Notes: a model not told the origin generated them from the letters alone. Shown: positions 23,737 to 32,428, counted from the stretch's first letter. The stretch: DNA of 44,338 nt from an uncultured Prevotellaceae bacterium (GCA_900314985.1 OMXL01000050.1:1-44338), one strand, 5' to 3'. Made by a program: numbers and translations.

Positions 23737-25642
23737 ATAGTGGCATCTCTACTACTATTCTACACCCTTCATGATAGTCGGTATCGATGAGGAAGTTGCC
23801 ACCCAGTGCCGTAATATGTCGCTTGGCAAGTGGTAGACCTATACCCTTCACTGTAGGCATCTCATCCACCTGAGTGAAAGACTTATATACTGCCTCTGCT
23901 GCGGCTGACGACAGTCCAGGACCTATATCCTGAATGGTAAAACGTACTGCTGTCTTCGTCTTGCCAACATGCAACATGACGTGTTTGCCATCTGAGTGGT
24001 TGACTGCATTATACAGTAGTTCTCGCAATACACGTACCAGATAGAGGCGATTGGTCAGTATATAGATATTGTCTGACAGCTCACTCTCTATCTGTATTGC
24101 TTTGTCGTGGAAATGGCTCAGCGTATAATTCACACACTCGCGTGCCATTTCGTTACAAGCCACCTCGTCAACTCGCTCGACGACCATTTTATCAGTTGCA
24201 TCCGTCTCTGTAGCGTCAAGCATCATCAACACCATGCGGTTCATGCTGTTGACATTACTTTTCATCATAGTGGTGATGCTGCTCAGATTCTCTTCACTGA
24301 TTACATTCTTACCCTTACTGCTGTCGCCCAACATATCTGCAAATCCCGTGATGACATTCAACGGCATATGCATTTGCTGTATCAGGTGGTAGAGATACTG
24401 GTTTCTCTTCTTGACCGTTTTATCCACCTCCCAGCGAGCCTGTTTCAACTCTTTATTGTGGCATCCTATCTCGTAGACATCCTTTCTCAGCTTACCCATG
24501 CGCTCGTTCAGCGACTGCTGCATGAGAGAAAAGCAGTTCTGCAAGGTTCCTACGACAGACTTGTTATTCGTCATGGGTATCTTCTCGTCGTAGTGACCGT
24601 CAGCCATCTTCTTCGTGATGTCTATCAGACTGTTGATGGGGCGAATCATACGCTTCACCACATGATGGCAACGCAATAGGATGAGCAGTAGTCCAATAAG
24701 AATCAGCAGGATAATAATGTAGCCCAGATGATAGTACCCCTTCATGGCGTCACTATCCGGACAAACCAATGCCAGGCTCCAATCGGTGCCAGGTACAGGA
24801 CAATAGCTTACGTGGTACAGTTCTCCGTTTGTCTTGATGTGCATGGTACCATGATTACCTGATGTCATCTCATGTCCTAATGCTATCAGCTCCTTGTCCT
24901 TGTTAAGGTCAGCATCAGTAAAGATGGTCTTCTTAAACAACCGAGTCGTATCAGGATGCATCAGATAGCGTCCGTCGCCACCTAACAGCATGTAGTAGGC
25001 ATTAGAATAAGGTTTCTCTTCTTTGTCCAAAATATCTGCCATCCGACTGAACGAGAAGTCGGCAGTCACTACGCCTACGATGCGTCCATCCTCCATCTTG
25101 ACAGGTAGGCTATAGGTTGCTATCGCCTTACGATGATCAACCTTACCCTCCAGATATTCTATATACGGGTCTACCCAGCAGGCTGTGCCTGAGTTGACAA
25201 CCTGCGTATAACACGGTCTCTCCAGATAATCGTATTCCGTTTCACGATAGGTTGCCAAACTGTCGCCATGATAGGTAGAATATACCGAGAAGGTATGACC
25301 ACAATCCTTGCACACGCCTGGTACTACAAATACCGAGCTGCTAATCACATTACGATTCAGGCGCACAATACGATTAGACACCACCACCAGCGAGTCGGAC
25401 GTGAAGTTCTTTTCAAGCATCCATGCGTTTGATTTTGCTGGTGTCTCAACAGTATTCATATAGTATTTCACACGATGCAACGTCGTATTCACCATGCTAT
25501 TCATAGATTCCGACACCTTTTCGTGTATCAGTTCATGCGACAGAGCAAACAAGAGTCCTAATGACAAGATGAATATAGGAGTAGCCATCAGCAAAAGACC
25601 CATGCTGAGCTCTCTTGATAGTTTACGACGATTCTTACTCAT
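23735..25642 (-). CDS. Cache-HAMP sensor kinase lacking the canonical phospho-His
   Basis: The 635-residue product has a membrane segment near residues 15-36, a large periplasmic Cache-type sensor (~60-300), a second membrane segment (~301-327), HAMP (~330-380), a coiled coil, a HisKA-like dimerisation helix and an ATPase domain with ELLYNAVNHS (N box), DIGPG (G1) and GIGLPLAKRH (G2). In the H box the text is LIQQMHMPLNVITGF; aligned on PLNVI with the usual SHEIRTPLNAI, the phospho-accepting His is Gln422, and the nearby His425 is at the Arg position. It may bind ATP but not autophosphorylate normally, or may use His425. The start at 25642 overlaps the upstream receptor gene by 8 bases, which argues that the two act together. 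A longer frame to 25702 lies wholly within that gene and is not preferred. Confidence 0.85.
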   Translation of the reverse strand: MSKNRRKLSRELSMGLLLMATPIFILSLGLLFALSHELIHEKVSESMNSMVNTTLHRVKYYMNTVETPAKSNAWMLEKNFTSDSLVVVSNRIVRLNRNVISSSVFVVPGVCKDCGHTFSVYSTYHGDSLATYRETEYDYLERPCYTQVVNSGTACWVDPYIEYLEGKVDHRKAIATYSLPVKMEDGRIVGVVTADFSFSRMADILDKEEKPYSNAYYMLLGGDGRYLMHPDTTRLFKKTIFTDADLNKDKELIALGHEMTSGNHGTMHIKTNGELYHVSYCPVPGTDWSLALVCPDSDAMKGYYHLGYIIILLILIGLLLILLRCHHVVKRMIRPINSLIDITKKMADGHYDEKIPMTNNKSVVGTLQNCFSLMQQSLNERMGKLRKDVYEIGCHNKELKQARWEVDKTVKKRNQYLYHLIQQMHMPLNVITGFADMLGDSSKGKNVISEENLSSITTMMKSNVNSMNRMVLMMLDATETDATDKMVVERVDEVACNEMARECVNYTLSHFHDKAIQIESELSDNIYILTNRLYLVRVLRELLYNAVNHSDGKHVMLHVGKTKTAVRFTIQDIGPGLSSAAAEAVYKSFTQVDEMPTVKGIGLPLAKRHITALGGNFLIDTDYHEGCRIVVEMPL

Positions 25643-27065
25643 GGCTACCCTCCTTTCCTGTTTCGTTCTCTGTAAAGTGTGCCATATGGTCCAGCAAATC
25701 AACCAGCAACTGACTCTTTCGCTGTATGTTGCCCACCTGCTTGCCAGCCTCTTCTTTATTGATGTCGTAATAGTTGTTGCAGAGTGTTGTCACACTACTG
25801 TCAATGCTATTGGCAGGTTCATCCATCTGACGGATGATATAGCGCTGGAAAGAGGTCTTCATCTTGTCTGTTTCCAATGCCTTATCATATTCCATCTGTA
25901 ACATGGCGTCTTGCTGCTGAAGGCGTTTTGTTTCGTCTTCAAGCTCACTCACCTGTCCTTGCAGTGACCGTTGCATCTGTTTAAATCGATTTTGCAGCAA
26001 GCCTATCTCGTCGCTGCGGTCTTCATAAGGAAGTGCCTCATTGTAGTTTCCTTCTGTTATGTGTTGGGCAGACTTTGCCAAATTGCTTACCGGTTTCATT
26101 TGTTTGCGAATAATCCAGTTACTTAGCAGGGAGAAGAGCAGGATACTAACTACAGCGATGGCAAGGGCAAGATAGAGCAACTTGTTGTACAAGCCAAAGA
26201 TATCGTCCTCAGGATATACCACACCGACACTCCATGCTACCTCGCCACTTGATCTGCCTTCCCACTTGATGGGTGCAAAGGGTTTGTAGAATACCCACCA
26301 ATTGTCACCATCTCTACGAAACTCCTTCCTGCCACTACCACCAGCCAACATAGCCTTAGCAGCAGCAAATTCCGTAGGATCAGCCTTACGACCCGTCTGA
26401 CCGAATATAGTAGGACTCATCAGCTTCTCTTTGTCAGGATGTACGATGTACGAACCATTGTGTCCCAGCAATATGCTATAGCCATTCTTTGAGGGCTTGG
26501 CAGCAAGAATGAAATTTGAAAGCTGGCTGATAGCCACATCTACGGCAATGACACCGATGCGTTCACCCGTCTTGTCGCTAAACGGCAGACAGAAGCTCAC
26601 CAGTGGCTCTCTTTCTGTCTCTTCACCCTTCAAGGGGTCTATCCAGCCTATCCATCCCGTCTCCATGGGTTTGGTATACCATCTCTGCTCGGTATATGTA
26701 CGATGGGTAAAGGTGTCAGAGGTCGTTAAGTCTAAGGCACCGTTAGCGGCCGCCTTCTTATGATGTACATAGGCCATAAACAGGTCTTTTCCTGGATAGT
26801 AGCCAGGCTTGAAGCAGATGGCGCAACCATCGATATAGGGATTACTCAATACCAAGTCACGGCTGTAAGTGTACATACGCTCTGGCTCATCCAGATGCTG
26901 CAACAAGTCGTAGTAGATATTACCTGTTGCCTGCTCCACACTCAGCAGGATATTGTCAATGTGCTGCATGGTTCCCTCCAGCGTCTGCTCGGCATTACGC
27001 ACACCTTCTTCCCGTAATACCTTGTGAGAGAAATAGACCAGGACACCCAGTGTCACTACCAGCAA
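25635..27065 (-). CDS. Cache-HAMP receptor without a kinase domain
   Basis: The product (476 residues from a TTG) has an N-terminal membrane segment (VVTLGVLVYF), a dCache-type sensor at ~25-290 (YTEQRWYTKPMETGW and GVIAVDVAISQLSNF are typical), a second membrane segment (LYLALAIAVVSILLFSLLSNWII), HAMP (~325-375), a long coiled coil (~380-425) and a final HisKA-like helix pair (QRYIIRQMDEPANSI) in which no His stands at the phosphorylation site. There is no ATPase domain. It probably forms complexes with, or passes a signal to, the kinase encoded by the overlapping next gene. The start is uncertain: no ATG or GTG lies in frame between the upstream TAG (27096-27098) and 27065, so the N-terminus may be damaged. 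Confidence 0.8.
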   Translation of the reverse strand: MLVVTLGVLVYFSHKVLREEGVRNAEQTLEGTMQHIDNILLSVEQATGNIYYDLLQHLDEPERMYTYSRDLVLSNPYIDGCAICFKPGYYPGKDLFMAYVHHKKAAANGALDLTTSDTFTHRTYTEQRWYTKPMETGWIGWIDPLKGEETEREPLVSFCLPFSDKTGERIGVIAVDVAISQLSNFILAAKPSKNGYSILLGHNGSYIVHPDKEKLMSPTIFGQTGRKADPTEFAAAKAMLAGGSGRKEFRRDGDNWWVFYKPFAPIKWEGRSSGEVAWSVGVVYPEDDIFGLYNKLLYLALAIAVVSILLFSLLSNWIIRKQMKPVSNLAKSAQHITEGNYNEALPYEDRSDEIGLLQNRFKQMQRSLQGQVSELEDETKRLQQQDAMLQMEYDKALETDKMKTSFQRYIIRQMDEPANSIDSSVTTLCNNYYDINKEEAGKQVGNIQRKSQLLVDLLDHMAHFTENETGKEGSHE

Positions 27066-27110
27066 AAGCAGTGCCTCGCCCGTTAAGCACTTACACTACA
27101 ATAGTATATG

Positions 27111-27118
27111 CAAAAATA
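27111..27118 (-). promoter_or_regulatory. TATTTTTG -7 box upstream of the receptor pair
   Basis: The complement of 27111-27118 fits TAnnTTTG, about 46 bases from the TTG start of the receptor gene. No good -33 element is seen. Confidence 0.45.
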
Positions 27119-27186
27119 GGAAATTTTTAGACAAGTCACACACAACCTGCATAAAAATTAACAGACTTTAAGTATTATGGACTCTT

Positions 27187-27753
27187 TTACAGCTGTCCCG
27201 CTTCTACCATCAGCACCACGCGCTCCGTTAAGCGGTCCACTCCCTCTGGGTCGTATTCCTTCTTCAACGATGCACCGAATGCCCAGGCAAAAGCCTGATA
27301 GAATCCGGCCTTCACTGGACCCAAGAATGCCTGTACCAACTCATAGCCCGACGAGTGGCTCTCACGGTAGATCAACTTGATGAGCAACTTTCCCTGTGAG
27401 TAGGTTAGCTTCTTCATGCGGGGCTTATACTCCTGCATGACCAGGTATTGTGCTGTTTCCATCATTATCAGACGCGCCTCTTTGGCAATAGGTAGCACCG
27501 TCTTCACGTTCTTTACCAGTCGCATATAAGCGCCCTGCTGCTTCTTGCTGCTGAACGTCACCGGTGGAAACACATAGACATTGTTCATCTCCATATACTG
27601 AATGCTATCGCCATCCTCCAGCACCTTACCCACCTTCACAGTGGGTACGAAGGTAGGACTATCCATGTCCACCTCCTGCCGCTTCTTGTCCTGCGCCATC
27701 GCGCCAAGTGCAAAAAGCCAAATGCCAATAGCCAACAGCATGATTCGTTTCAC
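27187..27753 (-). CDS. DUF4294 family exported protein
   Basis: The 188-residue product starts with a signal peptide (VKRIMLLAIGIWLFALGAMAQ) and contains MNNVYVFPPVTFSSKKQ, RLVKNVKTVLPIAKEA and YRESHSSGYELVQAFLGPVKAGFYQAFAWAFG, the conserved core of DUF4294. The function of this family is unknown. The GTG at 27753 is chosen because it gives the signal peptide a basic start and lies 5 bases after the TACCTTTG box; the ATG at 27741 is a shorter alternative, and the ATG at 27792 is upstream of the promoter. The gene is divergent from the GH95 gene. Confidence 0.8.
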   Translation of the reverse strand: MKRIMLLAIGIWLFALGAMAQDKKRQEVDMDSPTFVPTVKVGKVLEDGDSIQYMEMNNVYVFPPVTFSSKKQQGAYMRLVKNVKTVLPIAKEARLIMMETAQYLVMQEYKPRMKKLTYSQGKLLIKLIYRESHSSGYELVQAFLGPVKAGFYQAFAWAFGASLKKEYDPEGVDRLTERVVLMVEAGQL

Positions 27754-27758
27754 GTCTG

Positions 27759-27788
27759 CAAAGGTACAATTAAGTAAGGAAATACAAA
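27759..27788 (-). promoter_or_regulatory. Complete promoter TTTG-N18-TACCTTTG for DUF4294
   Basis: On the minus strand TTTG (27785-27788) precedes TACCTTTG (27759-27766) by 18 bases. The start codon follows the box by only 5 bases, so the transcript would have almost no leader. Confidence 0.7.
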
Positions 27789-27837
27789 ACAAAACATAGT
27801 GAAATAAAGTTATACAATTAGTAAAACATCAAATATA

Positions 27838-27869
27838 TTTGGTTTTTCGTTTGTTTTGCACTATCTTTG
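27838..27869 (+). promoter_or_regulatory. Complete promoter TTTG-N20-TATCTTTG for GH95
   Basis: TTTG at 27838-27841 and TATCTTTG at 27862-27869, with the ATG at 27875 only 5 bases further on. This decides the start of the GH95 gene against the longer frame from 27839. Confidence 0.75.
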
Positions 27870-27874
27870 CCGTC

Positions 27875-30235
27875 ATGAAACAGCTTTTTCTCGTGGTAGC
27901 ATTGTTTTTTTGTGCTTTCTGCCACGTATATTCACAGCACCCTATGCGTCTGTGGTATGACCGCCCAGCGCAGTATTTCGAGGAGTCACTGCCCATTGGC
28001 AATGGCCGACTCGGAGCATTGATCTATGGCGGTACAGATAGCTGTCTCATTTACCTGAACGACATCACACTATGGACAGGGAAGCCCGTAGACCGTAACG
28101 AGGGAGCGGGCGCTGCGCAGTGGATACCACAAATCAGAGAAGCACTCTTCAAAGAAGACTATGCACGGGCCGACTCACTGCAATTGCATGTCGAAGGGCA
28201 TAACTCAGCATATTACCAGCCGCTGGGCACGTTGTTGATAGAAGACCTGAACGGTGGTAGCATGAGTGGCTATAGGCGTACGCTAAGCCTGGACTCGGCA
28301 GTAGTCAGCGACCGGTATGTTCGTGACGGGAGAACCGTCACGCGCGATTATTTCGCCTCGGCACCCGACAGCCTCATCGCTATTCGTCTGACGGGAGTGG
28401 TAAACATCCGCCTGTCGCTGACAGCACAGGTGCCTCATAAGGTAAAGGCCAAAGGTAACCAGCTGACACAGACAGGACACGCCGTAGGCGACCCCATGGA
28501 GAGCGTACATTTCTGTACCATCCTGCAAGCCAACAACAAGGGCGGCAGTATCATGGCCAGCGACAGTTCGCTGACCATCCGCAATGCTGAGGAGGTGGTG
28601 ATATACATCGTGAACCGCACCAGCTACAATGGTTTCGACCACCATCCTGTCCGTGAGGGTGCACCCTATCTGGAAAAAGCCCTCGACGACATCTGGCATA
28701 CGAAGAACTACACCTATCAGGACTTCCTGCAGCGCCATATCAACGACTACCGCCAGTATTACGACCGTCTGCAGCTGCGACTGGGTGCTCCTACGCTAAG
28801 TGTTGACGGACTGAACGTTCCTACAGACCGTCTGTTGGGTGAGAAGTTGGACGACAACTATCTGGAGACACTCTACTTCCAATACGGTCGCTACCTGCTC
28901 ATCAGCTCGTCGCGCACCAAGGGTGTTCCTGCCAACCTGCAGGGCCTGTGGACGCCCCATCTGTGGTCGCCTTGGCGTGGCAACTACACGATGAACATCA
29001 ATCTGGAGGAAAACTACTGGCCAGCCTTCGTGGCCAACTTAGCAGAGATGGCCGAACCACTGAACGGCTTTGTGCAGTCGTTGGCAGCGAATGGCCGCTA
29101 TACCGCTAAGAACTTCTACGGCATCAACAAGGGCTGGTGTGCCAGTCATAACAGCGACCTGTGGGCGATGACCAATCCCGTAGGTGAAAAACGTGAGAGC
29201 CCCATGTGGAGTTGCTGGAATATGGGTGGTGCATGGCTCGTAGAGACGCTGTGGGAGCGCTACCTGTTTACACAGGACAAGGACTACCTGCGTCAAACAG
29301 CCTATCCATTGATGAAGGGTGCCGCAGACTTTTGCATGAACTGGCTTATAGAGAATCCCAAGCATCCTGGTGAACTCATCACTGCCCCTTCGACATCGCC
29401 CGAGAATGTGTATGTCACAGACAAGGGCTATCGTGGTGTAACCTGCTATGGTGGTACGGCCGACCTCGCCATCATTCGCGAGTTGCTGCTCAGCGTGGTG
29501 GCTGCCGGTTCTCTGTGCGGCGACAATGTTACCGCCTACAAGACGGCACTGAACAAGCTGCATCCTTATACTATTGGTAAGGATGGCGACCTAAACGAAT
29601 GGTACTACGACTGGAAAGACCCAGACCCCACCCATCGCCACCAAAGCCATCTCATTGGCCTCTATCCTGGACATCACGTCACTGCTCCAGATTTGCAGAA
29701 AGCCTGTGAGCAGACCTTGATACAGAAAGGTGACGAGACAACAGGCTGGTCAACAGGCTGGCGTATCAATCTGTGGGCACGACTACATAACGCTGAGAAG
29801 GCCTATCAGATATACCGCAAACTGCTGACACCCGTAGCCCCTGAACATGGGGAGGCACCTAACTACGTCAGCGGTGGTGGCACCTACCCCAACCTGATGG
29901 ATGCTCACCCACCCTTCCAGATTGATGGTAACTTCGGCGGTACTGCTGGTGTCTGCGAGATGCTGATGCAGAGCAAATTGCAATCTGCTAAAGACCAAAA
30001 GCAAATAGCCATCATTGAGCTGTTGCCCGCCTGTCCGAAGCGATGGAGCGAGGGCAAGGTCAGTGGACTCTGTGCCCGTGGTGGAGTAGAGGTGAGCTTC
30101 GAATGGAAGGGAGGCTATGTACGCTCAGCCACGCTGAAAGCACGCAAGAAATGCACGGTTACCTTATTATATAATAACCAAAGTAAGACATTGAAATTAA
30201 AAGCTGGGCAGACATTGCCCGTTAAGACATGGTAA
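27875..30235 (+). CDS. GH95 alpha-L-fucosidase or alpha-L-galactosidase
   Basis: The 786-residue product has a signal peptide (MKQLFLVVALFFCAFCHVYS) and the full GH95 layout: an N-terminal beta-sandwich (WYDRPAQYFEESLPIGNGRLGA), then an (alpha/alpha)6 barrel. The residues equivalent to the catalytic set of Bifidobacterium AfcA are present: Asn374 and Asn376 (MNINLEENYW), general acid Glu510 (PSTSPEN) and Asp684 (QIDGNFGG). GH95 enzymes are inverting and remove alpha-1,2-linked L-fucose; some Bacteroides members prefer L-galactose on complex xylans. The substrate cannot be fixed from these residues. It would act in the periplasm or at the surface, and the AraC gene that overlaps its stop by 7 bases probably regulates it. 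Confidence 0.9.
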   Translation: MKQLFLVVALFFCAFCHVYSQHPMRLWYDRPAQYFEESLPIGNGRLGALIYGGTDSCLIYLNDITLWTGKPVDRNEGAGAAQWIPQIREALFKEDYARADSLQLHVEGHNSAYYQPLGTLLIEDLNGGSMSGYRRTLSLDSAVVSDRYVRDGRTVTRDYFASAPDSLIAIRLTGVVNIRLSLTAQVPHKVKAKGNQLTQTGHAVGDPMESVHFCTILQANNKGGSIMASDSSLTIRNAEEVVIYIVNRTSYNGFDHHPVREGAPYLEKALDDIWHTKNYTYQDFLQRHINDYRQYYDRLQLRLGAPTLSVDGLNVPTDRLLGEKLDDNYLETLYFQYGRYLLISSSRTKGVPANLQGLWTPHLWSPWRGNYTMNINLEENYWPAFVANLAEMAEPLNGFVQSLAANGRYTAKNFYGINKGWCASHNSDLWAMTNPVGEKRESPMWSCWNMGGAWLVETLWERYLFTQDKDYLRQTAYPLMKGAADFCMNWLIENPKHPGELITAPSTSPENVYVTDKGYRGVTCYGGTADLAIIRELLLSVVAAGSLCGDNVTAYKTALNKLHPYTIGKDGDLNEWYYDWKDPDPTHRHQSHLIGLYPGHHVTAPDLQKACEQTLIQKGDETTGWSTGWRINLWARLHNAEKAYQIYRKLLTPVAPEHGEAPNYVSGGGTYPNLMDAHPPFQIDGNFGGTAGVCEMLMQSKLQSAKDQKQIAIIELLPACPKRWSEGKVSGLCARGGVEVSFEWKGGYVRSATLKARKKCTVTLLYNNQSKTLKLKAGQTLPVKTW

Positions 30236-31107
30236 ACAAGAATATTATAGACACTACATTGGAGCAGGCCCGCGAGTGGGGTCATGCCCTTTATCTGGCT
30301 GATGGTCTGGTACTGACCGACCAAATTGCTCGTGCGCCCATCTCCAGAGAGCCTAAGCGCATGAATTTTATCATGATGGCATTATGTCGCAAGGGACAGG
30401 CAACGTATAATATTGACACCCGCGAACAATCGGTAATGCCGGGCGATCTGCTCTTTATCTCTGAGCGCCATATCATTGACAACTATATGGCATCATCCGA
30501 CTTCGAATGTCTGTGCATCATGCTGAGCACACAGTTCTATCATGGTTTTGTACAGAATGTGAAGAACGTGTCATCGCTCTTGCTGTTCTCGATGAACAAT
30601 CCTGTGGTACACCTCACCCCTCAGGAGATACAGACTTATGAGAACTATTTCCAGACTATCCGTACGAAGATGGGTGACGAAAACCACCACTATCGCACAG
30701 AACTGGTGCAGGCCCTGCTGTTGGCTATGTTCTACGACATGTCGGACGTCATCTATCGTATAGAACAAGGCTCTGCTAAGAAACAGAGCCGCAGCGACGT
30801 TATCTTTGCTCGTTTCATCGCTCTGCTGCAGGAGAATTTCCGTAAGGAGCGCCGCGTCAGCTGGTATGCCAAACAGTTAGATATTACGGCCAAATACCTC
30901 TCTGAAGTCGTGAAGCACGCAAGTTTGCGCACACCTAACGAGTGGATTGACAGCTATGTGGTCTTGGAAATACGTGTACTGCTGAAGAACTCACCCAAGA
31001 GCATCAAGGAGATTACTGAGGAGCTGAACTTCCCCAACCAGTCGTTCTTAGGCAAGTATTTCAAGGAACATGTAGGCGTCAGTCCTTCTGAGTATCGAAA
31101 AGGTTAG
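30229..31107 (+). CDS. AraC family transcriptional regulator
   Basis: The 292-residue product has an N-terminal cupin-like sensing half (residues ~20-170; the phrase VMPGDLLFISERHII is typical of AraC effector domains) and a C-terminal AraC DNA-binding domain (~190-290) with SWYAKQLDITAKYLSEVVKHA and SIKEITEELNFPNQSFLGKYFKEHVGVSPSEYRK. The start overlaps the GH95 stop (ATGGTAA), so both are translated from one message. It is the natural candidate for sensing the sugar released by GH95. Its 3' end overlaps the convergent DUF3109 gene by 29 bases. Confidence 0.92.
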   Translation: MVNKNIIDTTLEQAREWGHALYLADGLVLTDQIARAPISREPKRMNFIMMALCRKGQATYNIDTREQSVMPGDLLFISERHIIDNYMASSDFECLCIMLSTQFYHGFVQNVKNVSSLLLFSMNNPVVHLTPQEIQTYENYFQTIRTKMGDENHHYRTELVQALLLAMFYDMSDVIYRIEQGSAKKQSRSDVIFARFIALLQENFRKERRVSWYAKQLDITAKYLSEVVKHASLRTPNEWIDSYVVLEIRVLLKNSPKSIKEITEELNFPNQSFLGKYFKEHVGVSPSEYRKG

Positions 31108-31711
31108 CAACCTCACAGAGCTCCTCATACCACGCCTCACCAAAGCGGCGGATGAGCGGCTCCTTTAAGAACTTATATACGGGAAGGCCCAGTGCCTTCC
31201 CTTTTTCTACGGCATCCTTACAGACAGTCCAGCGGTGATAATTGAGACCAATAAGGCCATTGCCGAAATTCTTCTCACGGATAGGGTATAGCGAGCAACT
31301 GATAGGCTTGCAGAAGTGCGTCTTGCCATTACGATAAGCTCTTTCCAACATACAAAGCCAGCAAGGTTCCTGACTCCCCTCTCCTTTTGGAGAGGGGTCG
31401 GGGGTGAGGCTACGGGCGAACACACATTCCCTGCCCCTGACAATGCTGGTCACCATATCGCCATCGCGATCAGCATAAGCCACGCCCTGTTTGTCAATGA
31501 CGCTCTGTGCCGAGGCAGAAAGGTCAGGCCACACGGTGTCAAGGGTATCTTCTATGGCGGCGATCTCTTCCATGGTGACAGGAGCACCGGCATCACCTTC
31601 TACACAGCAGATGCCTTTACACTTCTCGTAGTCACAGCAGAAGCATTCAGTGATAATTTCGGAGGATATCAGCACACCGCTGACTTCTAATATGGGAGGA
31701 ACCTTGTTCAT
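31079..31711 (-). CDS. DUF3109 cysteine-rich protein
   Basis: The 210-residue soluble protein has an N-terminal cluster CFCCDYEKCKGICC and further cysteines in ECVFA, CWLCMLE, HFCKPISCSLYP and TVCKD, the pattern of DUF3109, which is related to the YkgJ-like zinc- or iron-chelating (CxxCxxCC) group. Metal or iron-sulfur binding is likely; the biological role is unknown. A palindromic repeat (31374-31409) is translated in frame as SLTPDPSPKGEGS between the cysteine clusters, so the loop there has been lengthened without breaking the gene. It heads a minus-strand housekeeping run with ung and dprA to its right. Confidence 0.87.
   Translation of the reverse strand: MNKVPPILEVSGVLISSEIITECFCCDYEKCKGICCVEGDAGAPVTMEEIAAIEDTLDTVWPDLSASAQSVIDKQGVAYADRDGDMVTSIVRGRECVFARSLTPDPSPKGEGSQEPCWLCMLERAYRNGKTHFCKPISCSLYPIREKNFGNGLIGLNYHRWTVCKDAVEKGKALGLPVYKFLKEPLIRRFGEAWYEELCEVANLFDTQKD
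31374..31409. repeat. GC-rich palindromic repeat in the DUF3109 gene
   Basis: CTCCCCTCTCCTTTTGGAG then AGGGGTCGGGGGTGAGG. On the gene's strand it encodes LTPDPSPKGEG, a peptide that recurs in unrelated Bacteroidota proteins as I recall. Confidence 0.8.
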
Positions 31712-31742
31712 TGGACTATTGGACTATTTACAATTTAACTAT

Positions 31743-32408
31743 TTACCATCTGATGGGCTCCATGCCATTTTCTTGCAGATACTGATTGCAGCGAGAGAAC
31801 TGATGCTGACCAAACCAGCCACCACGGTTGGCAGAGAGGGGCGAGGGATGGACAGACTCCAGTACAAGGTTCTGCTGCTTGTCAATCATATATGCCTTTG
31901 AACGGGCATAGCCACCCCACAGCATATATACCAGATGTTCGCGATGAGCAGCCAACGCACGGATAGCAGCATCGGTGAACTGTTGCCAGCCCAGCGTCGA
32001 ATGGCTGTTGGCCTGGTGGGCACGAACGGTCAGCGTGGCGTTAAGCAACAGAACGCCCTGTTCTGCCCAGCGGGTCAGATTACCACTGGTAGGAATGGCG
32101 ATACCCAAATCTTGCTGTATCTCCTTGAAGATATTCTGCAGGGATGGTGGAAACTGTATGCCATCCTGTACGGAGAAGCTAAGTCCATGTGCCTGTCCTG
32201 GCTCATGATACGGATCCTGACCAATAATAACCACCTTCACCTTGTCGAAAGGACAAAGGTTGAAGGCATTGAATATCAAGGCACCTGGCGGATAGCAAGT
32301 CGTCGTGCTGTATTCCTGGCGCACGGCACCTGTGAGCTGCTGGAAGTAAGGTTTCTCAAACTCCTCTTGCAGGTGCTCCTTCCATGTGGATTCTATCTGT
32401 ACATTCAT
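31743..32408 (-). CDS. ung: Uracil-DNA glycosylase, family 1
   Basis: The 221-residue product is a complete UDG: the water-activating loop GQDPYH (Asp65), uracil pocket residues in VLLLNATLTVRAHQANSH, and HPSPLSA (His187) before GWFGQHQFS. It removes uracil from DNA to start base-excision repair. Length and all motifs are normal. It lies 20 bases downstream of dprA on the same strand, across a short duplicated AATTAAGCATTA sequence, and 31 bases upstream of the DUF3109 gene. Between ung and that gene TTGGACTAT is also duplicated. Confidence 0.97.
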   Translation of the reverse strand: MNVQIESTWKEHLQEEFEKPYFQQLTGAVRQEYSTTTCYPPGALIFNAFNLCPFDKVKVVIIGQDPYHEPGQAHGLSFSVQDGIQFPPSLQNIFKEIQQDLGIAIPTSGNLTRWAEQGVLLLNATLTVRAHQANSHSTLGWQQFTDAAIRALAAHREHLVYMLWGGYARSKAYMIDKQQNLVLESVHPSPLSANRGGWFGQHQFSRCNQYLQENGMEPIRW

Positions 32409-32428
32409 TACGAATTAAGCATTAAGAA

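Noticed and set aside
27177-27380. Short plus-strand frame over the end of DUF4294
   Set aside because: It is an arginine/proline/serine-rich shadow of the conserved minus-strand gene.
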